Assembly (NCBI GenBank): GCA_017379935.1
Contig: JAFNVC010000021.1
Span: 1 to 48,099 of the forward strand
Length of the DNA stretch: 48,099 nt
Origin: Clostridia bacterium
GTDB taxonomy: Bacteria > Bacillota > Clostridia > Oscillospirales > Acutalibacteraceae
Direction: 5' to 3'
Under the pieces are notes generated by a model, which did no database searches, was not told the DNA's origin, and saw only the letters and a program-made list of their open reading frames with translations. Within the stretch, counting starts at the first letter, position 1; each line of letters begins with the position of its first letter. This document shows positions 34,342 to 42,363 of the stretch, piece after piece. A program made the position numbers and the translations under genes.

Positions 34342-35196
34342 TTACTCCTTATTATTCTGTATTCTTGTTGCAGTAACCGTGTTCTGCATAAGGGTTGCAA
34401 TGGTCATCGGGCCAACACCGCCGGGAACAGGCGTTATGTAGCTTGCCTTGTCCTTACATGCCTCAAAGTCAACATCACCGCAAAGCTTGCCGTCCTCCAT
34501 ACGGTTGATGCCGACGTCGATGATTACCGCGCCGTCCTTGACCATATCCGCTGTAACAAAGTTCGGTCTGCCGACTGCCGCAACAATAACGTCCGCACCT
34601 GCGACGATTTCCTTGAGATTCTTCGTTCTTGAATGGCAGATTGTAACGGTTGCATTTTCCTTGAGCATAAGCATCGCCATCGGCTTACCGACGATATTGC
34701 TTCTGCCGATTACAACGCAGTTTTTACCGTCAAGGCTGATATCCTCGTAACGGAGCATTTCCATAATTCCTGCAGGAGTGCAGGGGAGGAAATTGAAATC
34801 ACCGATCATAATGTGACCGACGTTTTCGGGATGGAATGCATCAACGTCCTTTTCGGGCTTGATGAGGTTCAACACTGCCTTCTCGTCAAGGTGCTTCGGA
34901 AGCGGAAGCTGACAGAGAATACCGTTGACCGACTTGTCAGCGTTGAGCTTTTCGATAAGTGCGATAAGCTCCTCCTGTGTTGTCTCTGCAGGCATAACGT
35001 ATTCAAGTGAGCGGATACCGCAGAATTCGCACGCCTTTTTCTTGTTGTTGACGTAAACCCTTGATGCGGGGTCGTCTCCGACAAGAATTACTGCAAGACA
35101 AGCCTCGATGCCATCAGCCTTGAGTGCCTTTATTTCGTCCGCAACGCGGCATTTTACCGCCTGCGAAACCTCTTTACCGCTGATAATCTTATACAT
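34342..35196 (-). CDS. folD: Bifunctional methylenetetrahydrofolate dehydrogenase / methenyltetrahydrofolate cyclohydrolase
   Basis: 284 residues, standard length. Catalytic Lys and Tyr motifs are in ASRVYVNNKKKACE. GILCQLPLPKHLDEK, VVIGRSNIVGKPMAMLM and the C-terminal ITPVPGGVGPMTIATLMQNT are diagnostic. It interconverts one-carbon folates for purine and formylmethionine synthesis. The ATG overlaps the lgt stop by 8 bases, so the two are cotranscribed. Confidence 0.97.
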   Translation of the reverse strand: MYKIISGKEVSQAVKCRVADEIKALKADGIEACLAVILVGDDPASRVYVNNKKKACEFCGIRSLEYVMPAETTQEELIALIEKLNADKSVNGILCQLPLPKHLDEKAVLNLIKPEKDVDAFHPENVGHIMIGDFNFLPCTPAGIMEMLRYEDISLDGKNCVVIGRSNIVGKPMAMLMLKENATVTICHSRTKNLKEIVAGADVIVAAVGRPNFVTADMVKDGAVIIDVGINRMEDGKLCGDVDFEACKDKASYITPVPGGVGPMTIATLMQNTVTATRIQNNKE

Positions 35197-36136
35197 TCTG
35201 TTCAGCCTCTTTCTCTTTCTTTAATTCCTCTTCAAGGAAATAGTCGACGCCGTCAATCGGCTTCGGATTTTTTGTGTATTTTACGGTCAGTACAATCAGT
35301 GCTGCAAGACAAATAAGTGCAAGTCCGGCGGAAAGCACCTGAGAAACTCTGAACGGTGTACCCGCGATATAAAGACTGTCTGTGCGGAGTCCCTCAACAA
35401 CGGCACGCTCAATGCCGTACCATAGTCCGTAGCAAAGGAAAATCTGACCGCTGAATTTTCTTGCCTTCTGACAGATCGCAAAAAGCACGAAGAAGCCTAA
35501 AATGCACCATACAGACTCGTAAAGGAATGTCGGATGAACAGCCTTGTTCGGATCCATTGTAATTCCGTTTTCGGCAAATTCGTCCATATGAGATGATATG
35601 TAGGTGGAGACCTTACTGCTCCACATACCCCACGGGAGATCGGTGTTAGTACCGAATGCCTCCTGATTGGCAAAGTTGCCCCAACGGCCGATACCCTGAC
35701 CGATAAGAAGGCTCATTCCGACCATATCGAGCAGATTCCAGAAGTTGAGCTTGCGCACTCTGCAGACGACATAAGCCGCCGCGATACCTCCTATGATACC
35801 GCCGTAGATGGCAAGACCGCCCTCCCATATTTTGAAAATATCAAGCAGGTTATCCTTATACATATCCCACTTGAAAATGCAATAGTAAAGGCGCGCGCCG
35901 ATGATTGCAAAAATCGTACCGTAGATAAGCACATCGAGCATCTTGTCGAGGCTTATCTTCCATTTATAAGCCATTCTTCCGCCGAAAAGCACGGCAAGCA
36001 AAAAGCCGAATGCAATAATTGCGCCGTACCAGCGGATTGTGATTTCCTGTCCGAACAGATTAAACTGCGCGAGGATTGAGGAAACGTTTATACTGCCCTC
36101 AAGGCCGTTGAAATATACTGCTACTGAATCGTTCAT
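35189..36136 (-). CDS. lgt: Prolipoprotein diacylglyceryl transferase
   Basis: 315 residues with about seven helices. The Lgt signature GQGIGRWGNFANQEAFG is present near residue 155. The N-terminal FGQEITIRWYGAIIAFGFLLAV block contains the conserved RWYG. It transfers diacylglycerol from phosphatidylglycerol to the lipobox Cys of prolipoproteins. ATG 36136 is preferred over GTG 36145 because GAGGTGAT lies at proper distance. It follows the M16 gene by ten bases in the same direction. Confidence 0.96.
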   Translation of the reverse strand: MNDSVAVYFNGLEGSINVSSILAQFNLFGQEITIRWYGAIIAFGFLLAVLFGGRMAYKWKISLDKMLDVLIYGTIFAIIGARLYYCIFKWDMYKDNLLDIFKIWEGGLAIYGGIIGGIAAAYVVCRVRKLNFWNLLDMVGMSLLIGQGIGRWGNFANQEAFGTNTDLPWGMWSSKVSTYISSHMDEFAENGITMDPNKAVHPTFLYESVWCILGFFVLFAICQKARKFSGQIFLCYGLWYGIERAVVEGLRTDSLYIAGTPFRVSQVLSAGLALICLAALIVLTVKYTKNPKPIDGVDYFLEEELKKEKEAEQNV

Positions 36137-36146
36137 CGGTATCACC

Positions 36147-37421
36147 TCAATTCGGAAGAATTACGGAAAGTGTACTGTATCTTTCGTCGAGAGTTTTGTC
36201 GAGCATTTCTCTGACATCTTCTACCGTAACAGTCTTGTAGGTTTCGAAGTCTGTGAAAACGTCCTCGTTTGCGAAATATGAAACAGCCATATTGTTTGCA
36301 AGACCGTCAACGTCGTTCATACCCATAATCATTCTGCCGTAAAGCTTTTTCTTTGTACGCTCGAAAACCTTTTCGTCAAAGCCGTTTTCACGGAAAGTCT
36401 TGATTTCCTTTTTAATTTCCTCTGCAACTGTCTTCGGGTCGTTGCTTTCGCCAGCGAAGAGCACGCACGAATAGCCGAAGCCCGTGAAATATTCAAAGCC
36501 GAAATTGTTGTTGATAAGATTTGCATCGAAAAGACGCTTGTAAAGATCGGTTGACGGGCCGGAAATCATATCAAGGAGAATCTCCATTGTGATTTCTTCC
36601 TTTGCCGTTCTTTCGGGAGTGTCCCACTCCTCCTTGAAGCCGAGCATAAACTGCGGAGTAGCAACGGAAAGCTTTTTCTCACAGTAATCGGCAAGCACCT
36701 CGCGCGGCTCTTCGATGACCTTACGCTGTGCCATCTTACCCTCGACGGGCTTCAGCACGCGGTCGGCAACCTCAAGCACCTCTTCAACGGTTGTGTTACC
36801 TGCGATTGCAAGAACCATATTGTTGAGGTTGTAGAAATTATTGTAGCAATCGTAAAGCATATCTGCCGTAATCTGTGCGATTGATTCCTGCGTACCTGCG
36901 ATGTCAATTCTTACGGGCAGGTTGTGGTACATATTGCGCAGACAGTTGAACATAACCTCCCAGTCGGGGATGTCCTTATACATATCAATCTCCTGACCGA
37001 TGATGCCCTGCTCCTTTTCAACAGTTGCCTGTGTAAAATAAGGATTCTGAACAAAATCAAGAAGAATCTCAAGATTTTCCTTGAAATTAGCCGAGCAGGA
37101 GAAGAGATAACCTGTTCTGTCGAAGCTCGTGTAAGCGTTTGCGGAAGCACCTGTCTTGGCAAAGCGCTCGAATGCGTCGAGGTCCTCACTCTCGAAGAGC
37201 TTGTGCTCAAGAAAATGAGCCGTACCCTCGGGAATCTCACGGAAGGAGCCGTCCTTTGTCTCGATCATCGTGTCAATTGAGCCGTATTTGGTTGCGAAAA
37301 TCGCGTATGTGCTGGTGTAGCCGGCCTTCGGCATTATAAGAATTTTAAGTCCCGACGGGTGGTCGATGTCAAAGTACATCTCGCCGAGCAAATCGTTGCG
37401 GATTTCATTAATCTTCATCAT
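36147..37421 (-). CDS. M16 family metallopeptidase (YmfH-like, active)
   Basis: 424 residues. The inverted zinc motif His69-x-x-Glu72-His73 (AHFLEHKLF) is intact. YTSFDRTGYLFSCSANF is typical. M16 peptidases of this bacterial pair degrade peptides after secretion or in the cytoplasm; the exact target is unknown. It overlaps the partner gene by 14 bases and starts ATGATG after GGGGAGG. Together they resemble YmfF/YmfH of Bacillus. Confidence 0.92.
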   Translation of the reverse strand: MMKINEIRNDLLGEMYFDIDHPSGLKILIMPKAGYTSTYAIFATKYGSIDTMIETKDGSFREIPEGTAHFLEHKLFESEDLDAFERFAKTGASANAYTSFDRTGYLFSCSANFKENLEILLDFVQNPYFTQATVEKEQGIIGQEIDMYKDIPDWEVMFNCLRNMYHNLPVRIDIAGTQESIAQITADMLYDCYNNFYNLNNMVLAIAGNTTVEEVLEVADRVLKPVEGKMAQRKVIEEPREVLADYCEKKLSVATPQFMLGFKEEWDTPERTAKEEITMEILLDMISGPSTDLYKRLFDANLINNNFGFEYFTGFGYSCVLFAGESNDPKTVAEEIKKEIKTFRENGFDEKVFERTKKKLYGRMIMGMNDVDGLANNMAVSYFANEDVFTDFETYKTVTVEDVREMLDKTLDERYSTLSVILPN

Positions 37422-38685
37422 CGGCAGCCTCCCCGTTGGATTTTAACATAAATATTGTATCAAGACTGATTGTCTTTGCGGCATTGATAACCTGCTGACG
37501 CTCAACACTCTGAAGCTCGTCGGCGTATTCTTCGGGAGTCTTGAGGCTGCCGCGAAGCATCTGTGTTGCATACCACGCGCAGATGCTTTCAGGTGTATCG
37601 TTGTTGCTGATTATTGAATCTGTCAGGCTTTTAATTGAGGATGAAAAATCATCGTCGGAAAAATCACCCTGTGCAACAAGAGAAAGCTGATTGAGAATTT
37701 CGTTCTTTGCCTTTTCCTCGTTGATGTCCTCAATACCGCTCTGCACCATAACAACGCCCTTCGAAGCAAAGAATGCCGCTGAGCAGTAGTAGCAAAGGCT
37801 CATCTTTTCGCGCACGACGGAGAAAAGCTTGGAATATGTGCCGCCGCCGAAAATGTCAACGGCTATTCTCATCGGAACAGTGTTGTCGTCCTCATTCTGC
37901 ATACCTGTGCGCAAGCCCATAACCAGCTTGCCCTGCTTGATAGGCATTTCCTCACAGACATATTCGGGCTCGCGTACCTTGCTGATGAATTTTGTTCCGA
38001 GCGTTGTCGGCTCGCGTCTGATTGAGGCGAAGCGCTCGCGGAGTATAGCGGCAACGGGATAGACGTCCATGCTGCCGACCATCGTAATCTGAACAACGGC
38101 CTCACGAAGCACATCCTCCCAGGCACGGTATATTTCTTCAGGAGTAAGGGCGTTGACCTCATCAACCGTGCCGAGACGGTTGATTCCGTATGCCTCGTCC
38201 CTGAACATAAGCTCTTCACAGCGCATAAGTGCATAGCGGCGCTTGTCGTTCATTTCGTTTTCGATTGCCTCAACAAGAAGCCTCTTTTCCTGAGCGACGA
38301 TATCGGCAGGGAAGGAGTTGCCGTCCCTGAGCGGGTCAAAAATCATATCGCAGAGAAGCTGAACGCATTCAAGAGCAACCGTGTCGCCGTCAAGTGCGAA
38401 GCGGTCATCAATTGCAGTAAGATTGAAGGAGAGAATATGTGTTTCTCCGCGCTTGAGCACACCGGCGGAAACTGATGCGCCGTAAAGCTCATCAAGCACA
38501 CGGCTGAGTGTGGTGTGATCGGGATATTTTGCACAGCGTCGCTGAAGGATAAACGGAAGGATAGCTCTTGCGGATGTGTCCTTATCAAGAGGCATCGCCA
38601 TACTGATATTGATACGGCAGGTTTTGAATTTATCCGTGCTTTGCGCACACAGACGGACACCGTCTGCTATGTTTTCAAAATGCAT
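37408..38685 (-). CDS. M16 family peptidase-like protein (YmfF-like, no zinc motif)
   Basis: 425 residues of the M16 fold. The N-terminal half has no HxxEH, so it is probably the non-catalytic partner. A conserved C-terminal R/Y pair segment is present (LFSVVREKMSLCYYCSA), which contributes to substrate binding in M16 heterodimers. It is the first gene of the pair. A minus-strand TATACT at 38725-38730 may be the -10, without a clear -35. Confidence 0.9.
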   Translation of the reverse strand: MHFENIADGVRLCAQSTDKFKTCRINISMAMPLDKDTSARAILPFILQRRCAKYPDHTTLSRVLDELYGASVSAGVLKRGETHILSFNLTAIDDRFALDGDTVALECVQLLCDMIFDPLRDGNSFPADIVAQEKRLLVEAIENEMNDKRRYALMRCEELMFRDEAYGINRLGTVDEVNALTPEEIYRAWEDVLREAVVQITMVGSMDVYPVAAILRERFASIRREPTTLGTKFISKVREPEYVCEEMPIKQGKLVMGLRTGMQNEDDNTVPMRIAVDIFGGGTYSKLFSVVREKMSLCYYCSAAFFASKGVVMVQSGIEDINEEKAKNEILNQLSLVAQGDFSDDDFSSSIKSLTDSIISNNDTPESICAWYATQMLRGSLKTPEEYADELQSVERQQVINAAKTISLDTIFMLKSNGEAADDED

Positions 38686-38790
38686 AAATACACAACCTTA
38701 ATTCAAATTTAGTATATTTAAATTAGTATAACACATCGCTGATAAAAATAAAAGAAAAAATATGTTTTTGGTAAAGAAATTTTATCCGCC

Positions 38791-38819
38791 TTGACAAAAG
38801 GTCGCATTTATTCTATTAT
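38791..38819 (+). promoter_or_regulatory. Promoter of the membrane protein at 38870
   Basis: TTGACA (38791-38796) and TATTAT (38814-38819) with a 17-base spacer. Confidence 0.75.
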
Positions 38820-38869
38820 GAGTAAGATAAAATGACTGCTTTACAGTCGGAACATTAAAGGGTGAGATA

Positions 38870-39655
38870 ATGAAAGCTTTTTTTACAGATTATTTTAAAC
38901 GTCTTAAAGAAAATTGCAGGACGTGGGAGGTTATCATCTGGTGGATTTTCCGCGGACTTATGATATATGCTCTTATTCAGAGTCTTATCGATGTTGCTAA
39001 CGGTACAAGAGATATGTCCGATCCGCTTCAGGTGCTTGCAAACCTTGCAGGTATGTTTGCCTGGGAAATCTTTATGATATTCCCCGAAAAATCGATGCTC
39101 CGTCATATTCCGTCATATATCCAGATCGTTTCGATAATAATGCTGTTCTGCGGCTCGTTCGGCGGAAAGTTCCTTAATCTCTATTATGAGCTTCGTCTCT
39201 GGGATTCCGCAATGCATTTTGTCAGCGGTATTCTTACGGTTCTCCTCGGCTATCAGGTTGTTGTTGCGATGCAGAAGCGCGATAAGGTTACCTGCTCGGT
39301 ACCGATTGCTTTGCTTTGCGCACTCGGCTTTTCATTCTTCGTTTCAACCTGCTGGGAGCTTTTCGAATTCACAACGGACCAGGTTATGAGCAACGCTCAG
39401 ACGGGTGCTATCGGTGATGCACAGCATTGGAGCTACGCTCTTGCACAGGGTACTCCGAAGGAGTCAACCCTCTTTGATCCGATTTATCCCGAGCGCTGGC
39501 CGCTTATGGATACAATGGGCGATATTATCCTCAATTCTGTCGGCGCACTCATCGCGTGGGTAGGACTTAAAATCTATCCCTTCCTTCATAAGGGTAAGGA
39601 CGATATCAACAAGGAAATCGAAGCAAAAGCAAAAAAAGAATTTGCAAGAAGATAA
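38870..39655 (+). CDS. Polytopic membrane protein, possibly DUF2238/YjdF-like
   Basis: 261 residues with about six hydrophobic segments. LWDSAMHFVSGILTVLLGYQ (Asp and His in a membrane helix) and FVSTCWELFEFTTDQVM are shared features of DUF2238-type proteins; that match is by memory. A conserved-looking DTMGDIILNSVGALIAW comes near the end, followed by a charged C terminus. Function unknown. Monocistronic with promoter and terminator. Confidence 0.75.
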   Translation: MKAFFTDYFKRLKENCRTWEVIIWWIFRGLMIYALIQSLIDVANGTRDMSDPLQVLANLAGMFAWEIFMIFPEKSMLRHIPSYIQIVSIIMLFCGSFGGKFLNLYYELRLWDSAMHFVSGILTVLLGYQVVVAMQKRDKVTCSVPIALLCALGFSFFVSTCWELFEFTTDQVMSNAQTGAIGDAQHWSYALAQGTPKESTLFDPIYPERWPLMDTMGDIILNSVGALIAWVGLKIYPFLHKGKDDINKEIEAKAKKEFARR

Positions 39656-39660
39656 TGCAG

Positions 39661-39695
39661 AAGGATTGGCAAGGTTATCCCTGCCAATCCTTTTG
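39661..39695 (+). terminator. Terminator of the membrane protein gene
   Basis: GGATTGGCA (39663-39671) pairs with TGCCAATCC (39682-39690), followed by TTTTG. Confidence 0.82.
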
Positions 39696-39700
39696 TATAC

Positions 39701-39729
39701 TTGCAATATTTTTCTGATTGTGTTATTGT
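39701..39729 (+). promoter_or_regulatory. Promoter of the DtxR-type regulator
   Basis: TTGCAA (39701-39706) and TATTGT (39724-39729) with a 17-base spacer. Confidence 0.55.
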
Positions 39730-39747
39730 ATTAACGGAGGTGCAGTT

Positions 39748-40116
39748 ATGCATTTACAGGAATCAGGCGAGATGTATCTCGAAACAATATATGTATTGAC
39801 AAAAAACAGCAGCACCGTCCGCTCAATTGACGTTTGTGAGCATATGGGCTATTCGAAGCCGAGCGTCAGCAGAGCAATCGGACTTCTTAAGAACGGCGGC
39901 TACGTTACCGTAAACGCGGAGGGTTACCTTGCTCTTACACAGGAGGGCAGAGAGGTTGCCGAAAAGATTTTTGAAAGACATACGATGCTTACACAGTTTT
40001 TAGTAAACCTCGGTGTTTCGAAGGAGGTTGCTTCGGAGGATGCGTGTAAAATGGAGCACGTTATCAGTGATGAATCCGTAGAAGCGATAAAGAATTATAT
40101 CGAAGGCAATCGGTGA
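39748..40116 (+). CDS. DtxR/MntR family metal-dependent repressor, iron-type ligands
   Basis: 122 residues: winged helix (about 1-65; SKPSVSRAIGLLKNGGYV is the recognition part) and dimerisation/metal domain, without the SH3 domain of DtxR. By alignment by eye, Met9 stands where DtxR has Met10 and MntR has Asp8. His78, Cys100, Glu103 and His104 (DACKMEHV) match the DtxR ancillary/primary ligands. This favours Fe(II) over Mn(II). ATG 39748 follows GGAGGTG. No metal transporter is adjacent, so its targets lie elsewhere. DUF3006 follows with near-overlap. Confidence 0.9.
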   Translation: MHLQESGEMYLETIYVLTKNSSTVRSIDVCEHMGYSKPSVSRAIGLLKNGGYVTVNAEGYLALTQEGREVAEKIFERHTMLTQFLVNLGVSKEVASEDACKMEHVISDESVEAIKNYIEGNR

Positions 40117-40121
40117 AGGCT

Positions 40122-40340
40122 ATGAAATATTCGGTTGACAGAATTGAAGAGGGTATTGCCGTCTGTGAGGACGAAAACGGCGGGAGCGTTAAGCTTGAAA
40201 TAACAATGCTCCCTGATGGAATCAGGGAAGGGGATTTGTTTCTGATGACAGAGGATAAAACCGAAATTCTCCACGACGAAACCGCAGAGAAGAAAAAGCG
40301 AATGGCAGACCTTCAGAAAAGCATATTCACAAAGAAATAA
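40122..40340 (+). CDS. DUF3006 family small protein
   Basis: 72 residues. The pattern YSVDRIEEGIAVCEDENGG ... LPDGIREGDLF matches DUF3006, small single-domain proteins of unknown function. The C-terminal half is a charged helix (AEKKKRMADLQKSIF). It begins 5 bases after the dtxR-type stop; a GTG at 40113 overlapping that stop is an alternative start. The two are probably cotranscribed. Confidence 0.82.
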   Translation: MKYSVDRIEEGIAVCEDENGGSVKLEITMLPDGIREGDLFLMTEDKTEILHDETAEKKKRMADLQKSIFTKK

Positions 40341-40368
40341 AACAAAACAAAACACAGGGGTGTTGGAT

Positions 40369-41007
40369 GTGAAAAAAATTCTTATTACAGCTTTAACTTT
40401 ATTGCTTGTAACAACCTCGGTCGGTATCTATTTTTTCGGGGATGATAGCCCAAAGGACCCTACTTATGATACCAAAGGCAATTTGGTGAATTATGAATCA
40501 ACGCCGTACTACGGATATTTAGAACAGCTTGATATTTCTTCTGATGAAAGTATACGGGAATGCGTTGATGGTATGTATATATCCGAGGATAATCCTGACT
40601 ATTTAGTAAGTGCTTATGATGACGGTATTTGTATCAATAAGTATTTAGGAACAGAGAAATCTGTAATTATTCCTGAAAAAATTGACGGTAAATCGGTTGT
40701 AAAATTAGGAAACTATTATATGGAAGTAGAAGGTTATTACAGTGACTATACAGCGTTCTGGGCAACCGGTGTGGAGTCAGTTTGTTTACCGTCCGGACTC
40801 AGAGAGATTGTTCATGGTACATTCTGGCAAACAAACAGTCCGGAATTATATTGGAACGATGGTATTTGTGACCCGCAGGGAATTGAGTATACTCTCAAAA
40901 GCATAACGGTAAGCAAAGATAATCCGTATTATGTGTCTGTTGGCGGAACCTTGTTCAGTAGAACCTCATACAAAGTGTTGTGCTCACCGCCACTTTCATA
41001 TTATTGA
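40369..41007 (+). CDS. BspA-like / leucine-rich-repeat surface protein fragment or short form
   Basis: 212 residues from GTG 40369 (AGGGGTG six bases before); other in-frame starts exist at 40360 and 40363. A hydrophobic signal (ILITALTLLLVTTSVGIYFF) leads, then an acidic linker. BspA-type repeats follow: SVIIPEKIDGKSVVKLG, VESVCLPSGLREIVHGTF, and a final ITVSKDNPYYVSVGGTLFS. In longer relatives that last phrase is followed by more repeats, whereas here the frame stops shortly after. The gene may be truncated or a natural short form. It is AT-rich compared with neighbours. Confidence 0.7.
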   Translation: MKKILITALTLLLVTTSVGIYFFGDDSPKDPTYDTKGNLVNYESTPYYGYLEQLDISSDESIRECVDGMYISEDNPDYLVSAYDDGICINKYLGTEKSVIIPEKIDGKSVVKLGNYYMEVEGYYSDYTAFWATGVESVCLPSGLREIVHGTFWQTNSPELYWNDGICDPQGIEYTLKSITVSKDNPYYVSVGGTLFSRTSYKVLCSPPLSYY

Positions 41008-41012
41008 CAGTT

Positions 41013-41046
41013 AAAACACAGAGGCTTCAAAACCTCTGTGTTTTTT
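41013..41046 (+). terminator. Terminator of the BspA-like gene
   Basis: AAAACACAGAGG (41013-41024) pairs with CCTCTGTGTTTT (41033-41044), then TT. Confidence 0.87.
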
Positions 41047-41088
41047 AGTATCAAATTTTAATTTATCAAACAAACTTAAAATCAGCAC

Positions 41089-41157
41089 GGTAGGGCGGGG
41101 GCTTGCTCCCGCCGAAAAATACAAAAAATCCGCGGACGACCAATGGTCGCCCCTACC
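41089..41157. repeat. REP/MITE-like element with two inner hairpins
   Basis: GGTAGGG (41089-41095) and CCCTACC (41151-41157) are inverted ends. Inside are GGCGGG..CCCGCC (41094-41113) and CGACCAATGGTCG. It can fold as a cruciform and encodes nothing. Related hairpins lie at 47714 and 47772. Confidence 0.7.
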
Positions 41158-41242
41158 ACTTGAAGCTAAAATCGTGCTATATAAAAACGCGGCGCAGCCC
41201 CACACTTCTTCACTATTAGTTCTTACTTATTACTTTCGGGGT

Positions 41243-41458
41243 TTATCCCGACTGCTGCTCCTTATTGAATCCCTTATAATGCTTTCTCTTTCTGCTCGTC
41301 GGCAGCCCCTGTGAAATCTTCGGGAAGGAATTGTCCGAATCATTCGTCGGCTGAATTTCATACGTGCCGTATTTGTGCAGAAGCTCGCCGCAGGTCTCGG
41401 GCTGACCGAAAACCGGCTCATCGCGTCTGCGGTAAAGCTTGCCTTCGTTTTCATTCAT
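41243..41458 (-). CDS. Small uncharacterised protein (71 aa)
   Basis: Starts at ATG 41458 with a moderate GGTGAT site. The product is polar: MNENEGKLYRRRDEP, then a segment CGELLHKYGTYEIQPTNDSD and a basic end (TSRKRKHYKGFNKEQQSG). The YGTYEIQPT..D..FP.I.QG phrase looks like a conserved motif of small Clostridia proteins, from memory. The frame could extend to 41518 but lacks support. No function is proposed. It is divergent from mgtC. Confidence 0.6.
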   Translation of the reverse strand: MNENEGKLYRRRDEPVFGQPETCGELLHKYGTYEIQPTNDSDNSFPKISQGLPTSRKRKHYKGFNKEQQSG

Positions 41459-41512
41459 AAAATCACCGTTATCAGTTTTTGCTTTTATGAAATTAAAATA
41501 CACAGAAATGCT

Positions 41513-41540
41513 TGACAAATAAGGAAAAATATAGTATATT
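41513..41540 (+). promoter_or_regulatory. Promoter of the mgtC tandem
   Basis: TTGACA (41513-41518) and TATATT (41535-41540) with a 16-base spacer. Confidence 0.65.
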
Positions 41541-41553
41541 TCTCATATTATCT

Positions 41554-41583
41554 CGGCGGATGTGAAATTTCTCACGTCCGCTG
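41554..41583 (+). promoter_or_regulatory. Leader hairpin of the mgtC tandem
   Basis: GCGGATGTGA (41556-41565) pairs with TCACGTCCGC (41572-41581) with one G-U. It lies about 10 bases after the likely transcription start and 30 before the ATG. No T run follows. It could be an RNA switch, protein site or stabiliser; function not shown. Confidence 0.5.
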
Positions 41584-41611
41584 AATATGTTATATAAAGG
41601 AGGTTTGTTGT

Positions 41612-42349
41612 ATGATGGATTCATTGATTCCGTGGCTTGATCCTTTCCGTGAGGTCACGATGCCTGCATTGGTTATCAAAATTCTGCTTGCCGTTTTCTT
41701 CGGCGGTCTTATCGGTCTTGAACGCGGTCAGAAGCATCGTGCAGCAGGCAGCCGTACTTATATGATAGTCTGTCTCGGCGCGGCACTTACAATGGTGCTC
41801 AGCCAGTATGAGGCTCAGCTGCTTTCAACCGTATGGACGGAAATTGCTTCGGCAGTCGGAATCAAAACCGATGTTTCACGCTTCGGTGCGCAGGTTATCA
41901 ACGGCATCGGCTTCCTCGGCGCGGGTACGATTATCGTTACGGGCAGGCAGGAGGTTAAGGGCCTTACAACGGCGGCAGGTCTCTGGGCATCTGCGTGTAT
42001 GGGACTTGCGATCGGTGCGGGCTTCTATGAATGTGCGATTTTCGGATTTCTGCTCATTCTTATTACTACGACAATCTTCAATAAGCTCGGCGCGTGGGTT
42101 ATTGCCAATGCGAGAAATATGGATTTATACGTTGAGTTCGACCGTATGGATAACCTCGGTGAGATTATCAGCACGATAAAGTCGATGAATATTCAGATTT
42201 TCGACGTTGATACCCACCGTGAAAAGCAGTCAAACGGCGTTGTTATCGGCGCGGTGATTTCAATGGGACTTCCTAAAAACGAAACCCATTCCCACGTCAT
42301 GTCCAAGATTTCAAAATTCGATTATGTCACGCTTGTTGACGAAATATAA
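41612..42349 (+). CDS. MgtC/SapB family membrane protein, first copy
   Basis: 245 residues: four to five helices at the N terminus with the family blocks FFGGLIGLERGQKHRAAGSRTYMI, GFLGAGTII and VKGLTTAAGLWASACMGLAIG, then a cytoplasmic ACT-like domain (about 165-245). MgtC/SapB proteins are linked to magnesium limitation and membrane potential, but the molecular role is debated. AAAGGAGGTTTG precedes ATGATG. The second copy follows after 14 bases. Confidence 0.93.
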   Translation: MMDSLIPWLDPFREVTMPALVIKILLAVFFGGLIGLERGQKHRAAGSRTYMIVCLGAALTMVLSQYEAQLLSTVWTEIASAVGIKTDVSRFGAQVINGIGFLGAGTIIVTGRQEVKGLTTAAGLWASACMGLAIGAGFYECAIFGFLLILITTTIFNKLGAWVIANARNMDLYVEFDRMDNLGEIISTIKSMNIQIFDVDTHREKQSNGVVIGAVISMGLPKNETHSHVMSKISKFDYVTLVDEI

Positions 42350-42363
42350 GGGGAGGGGTCAGA

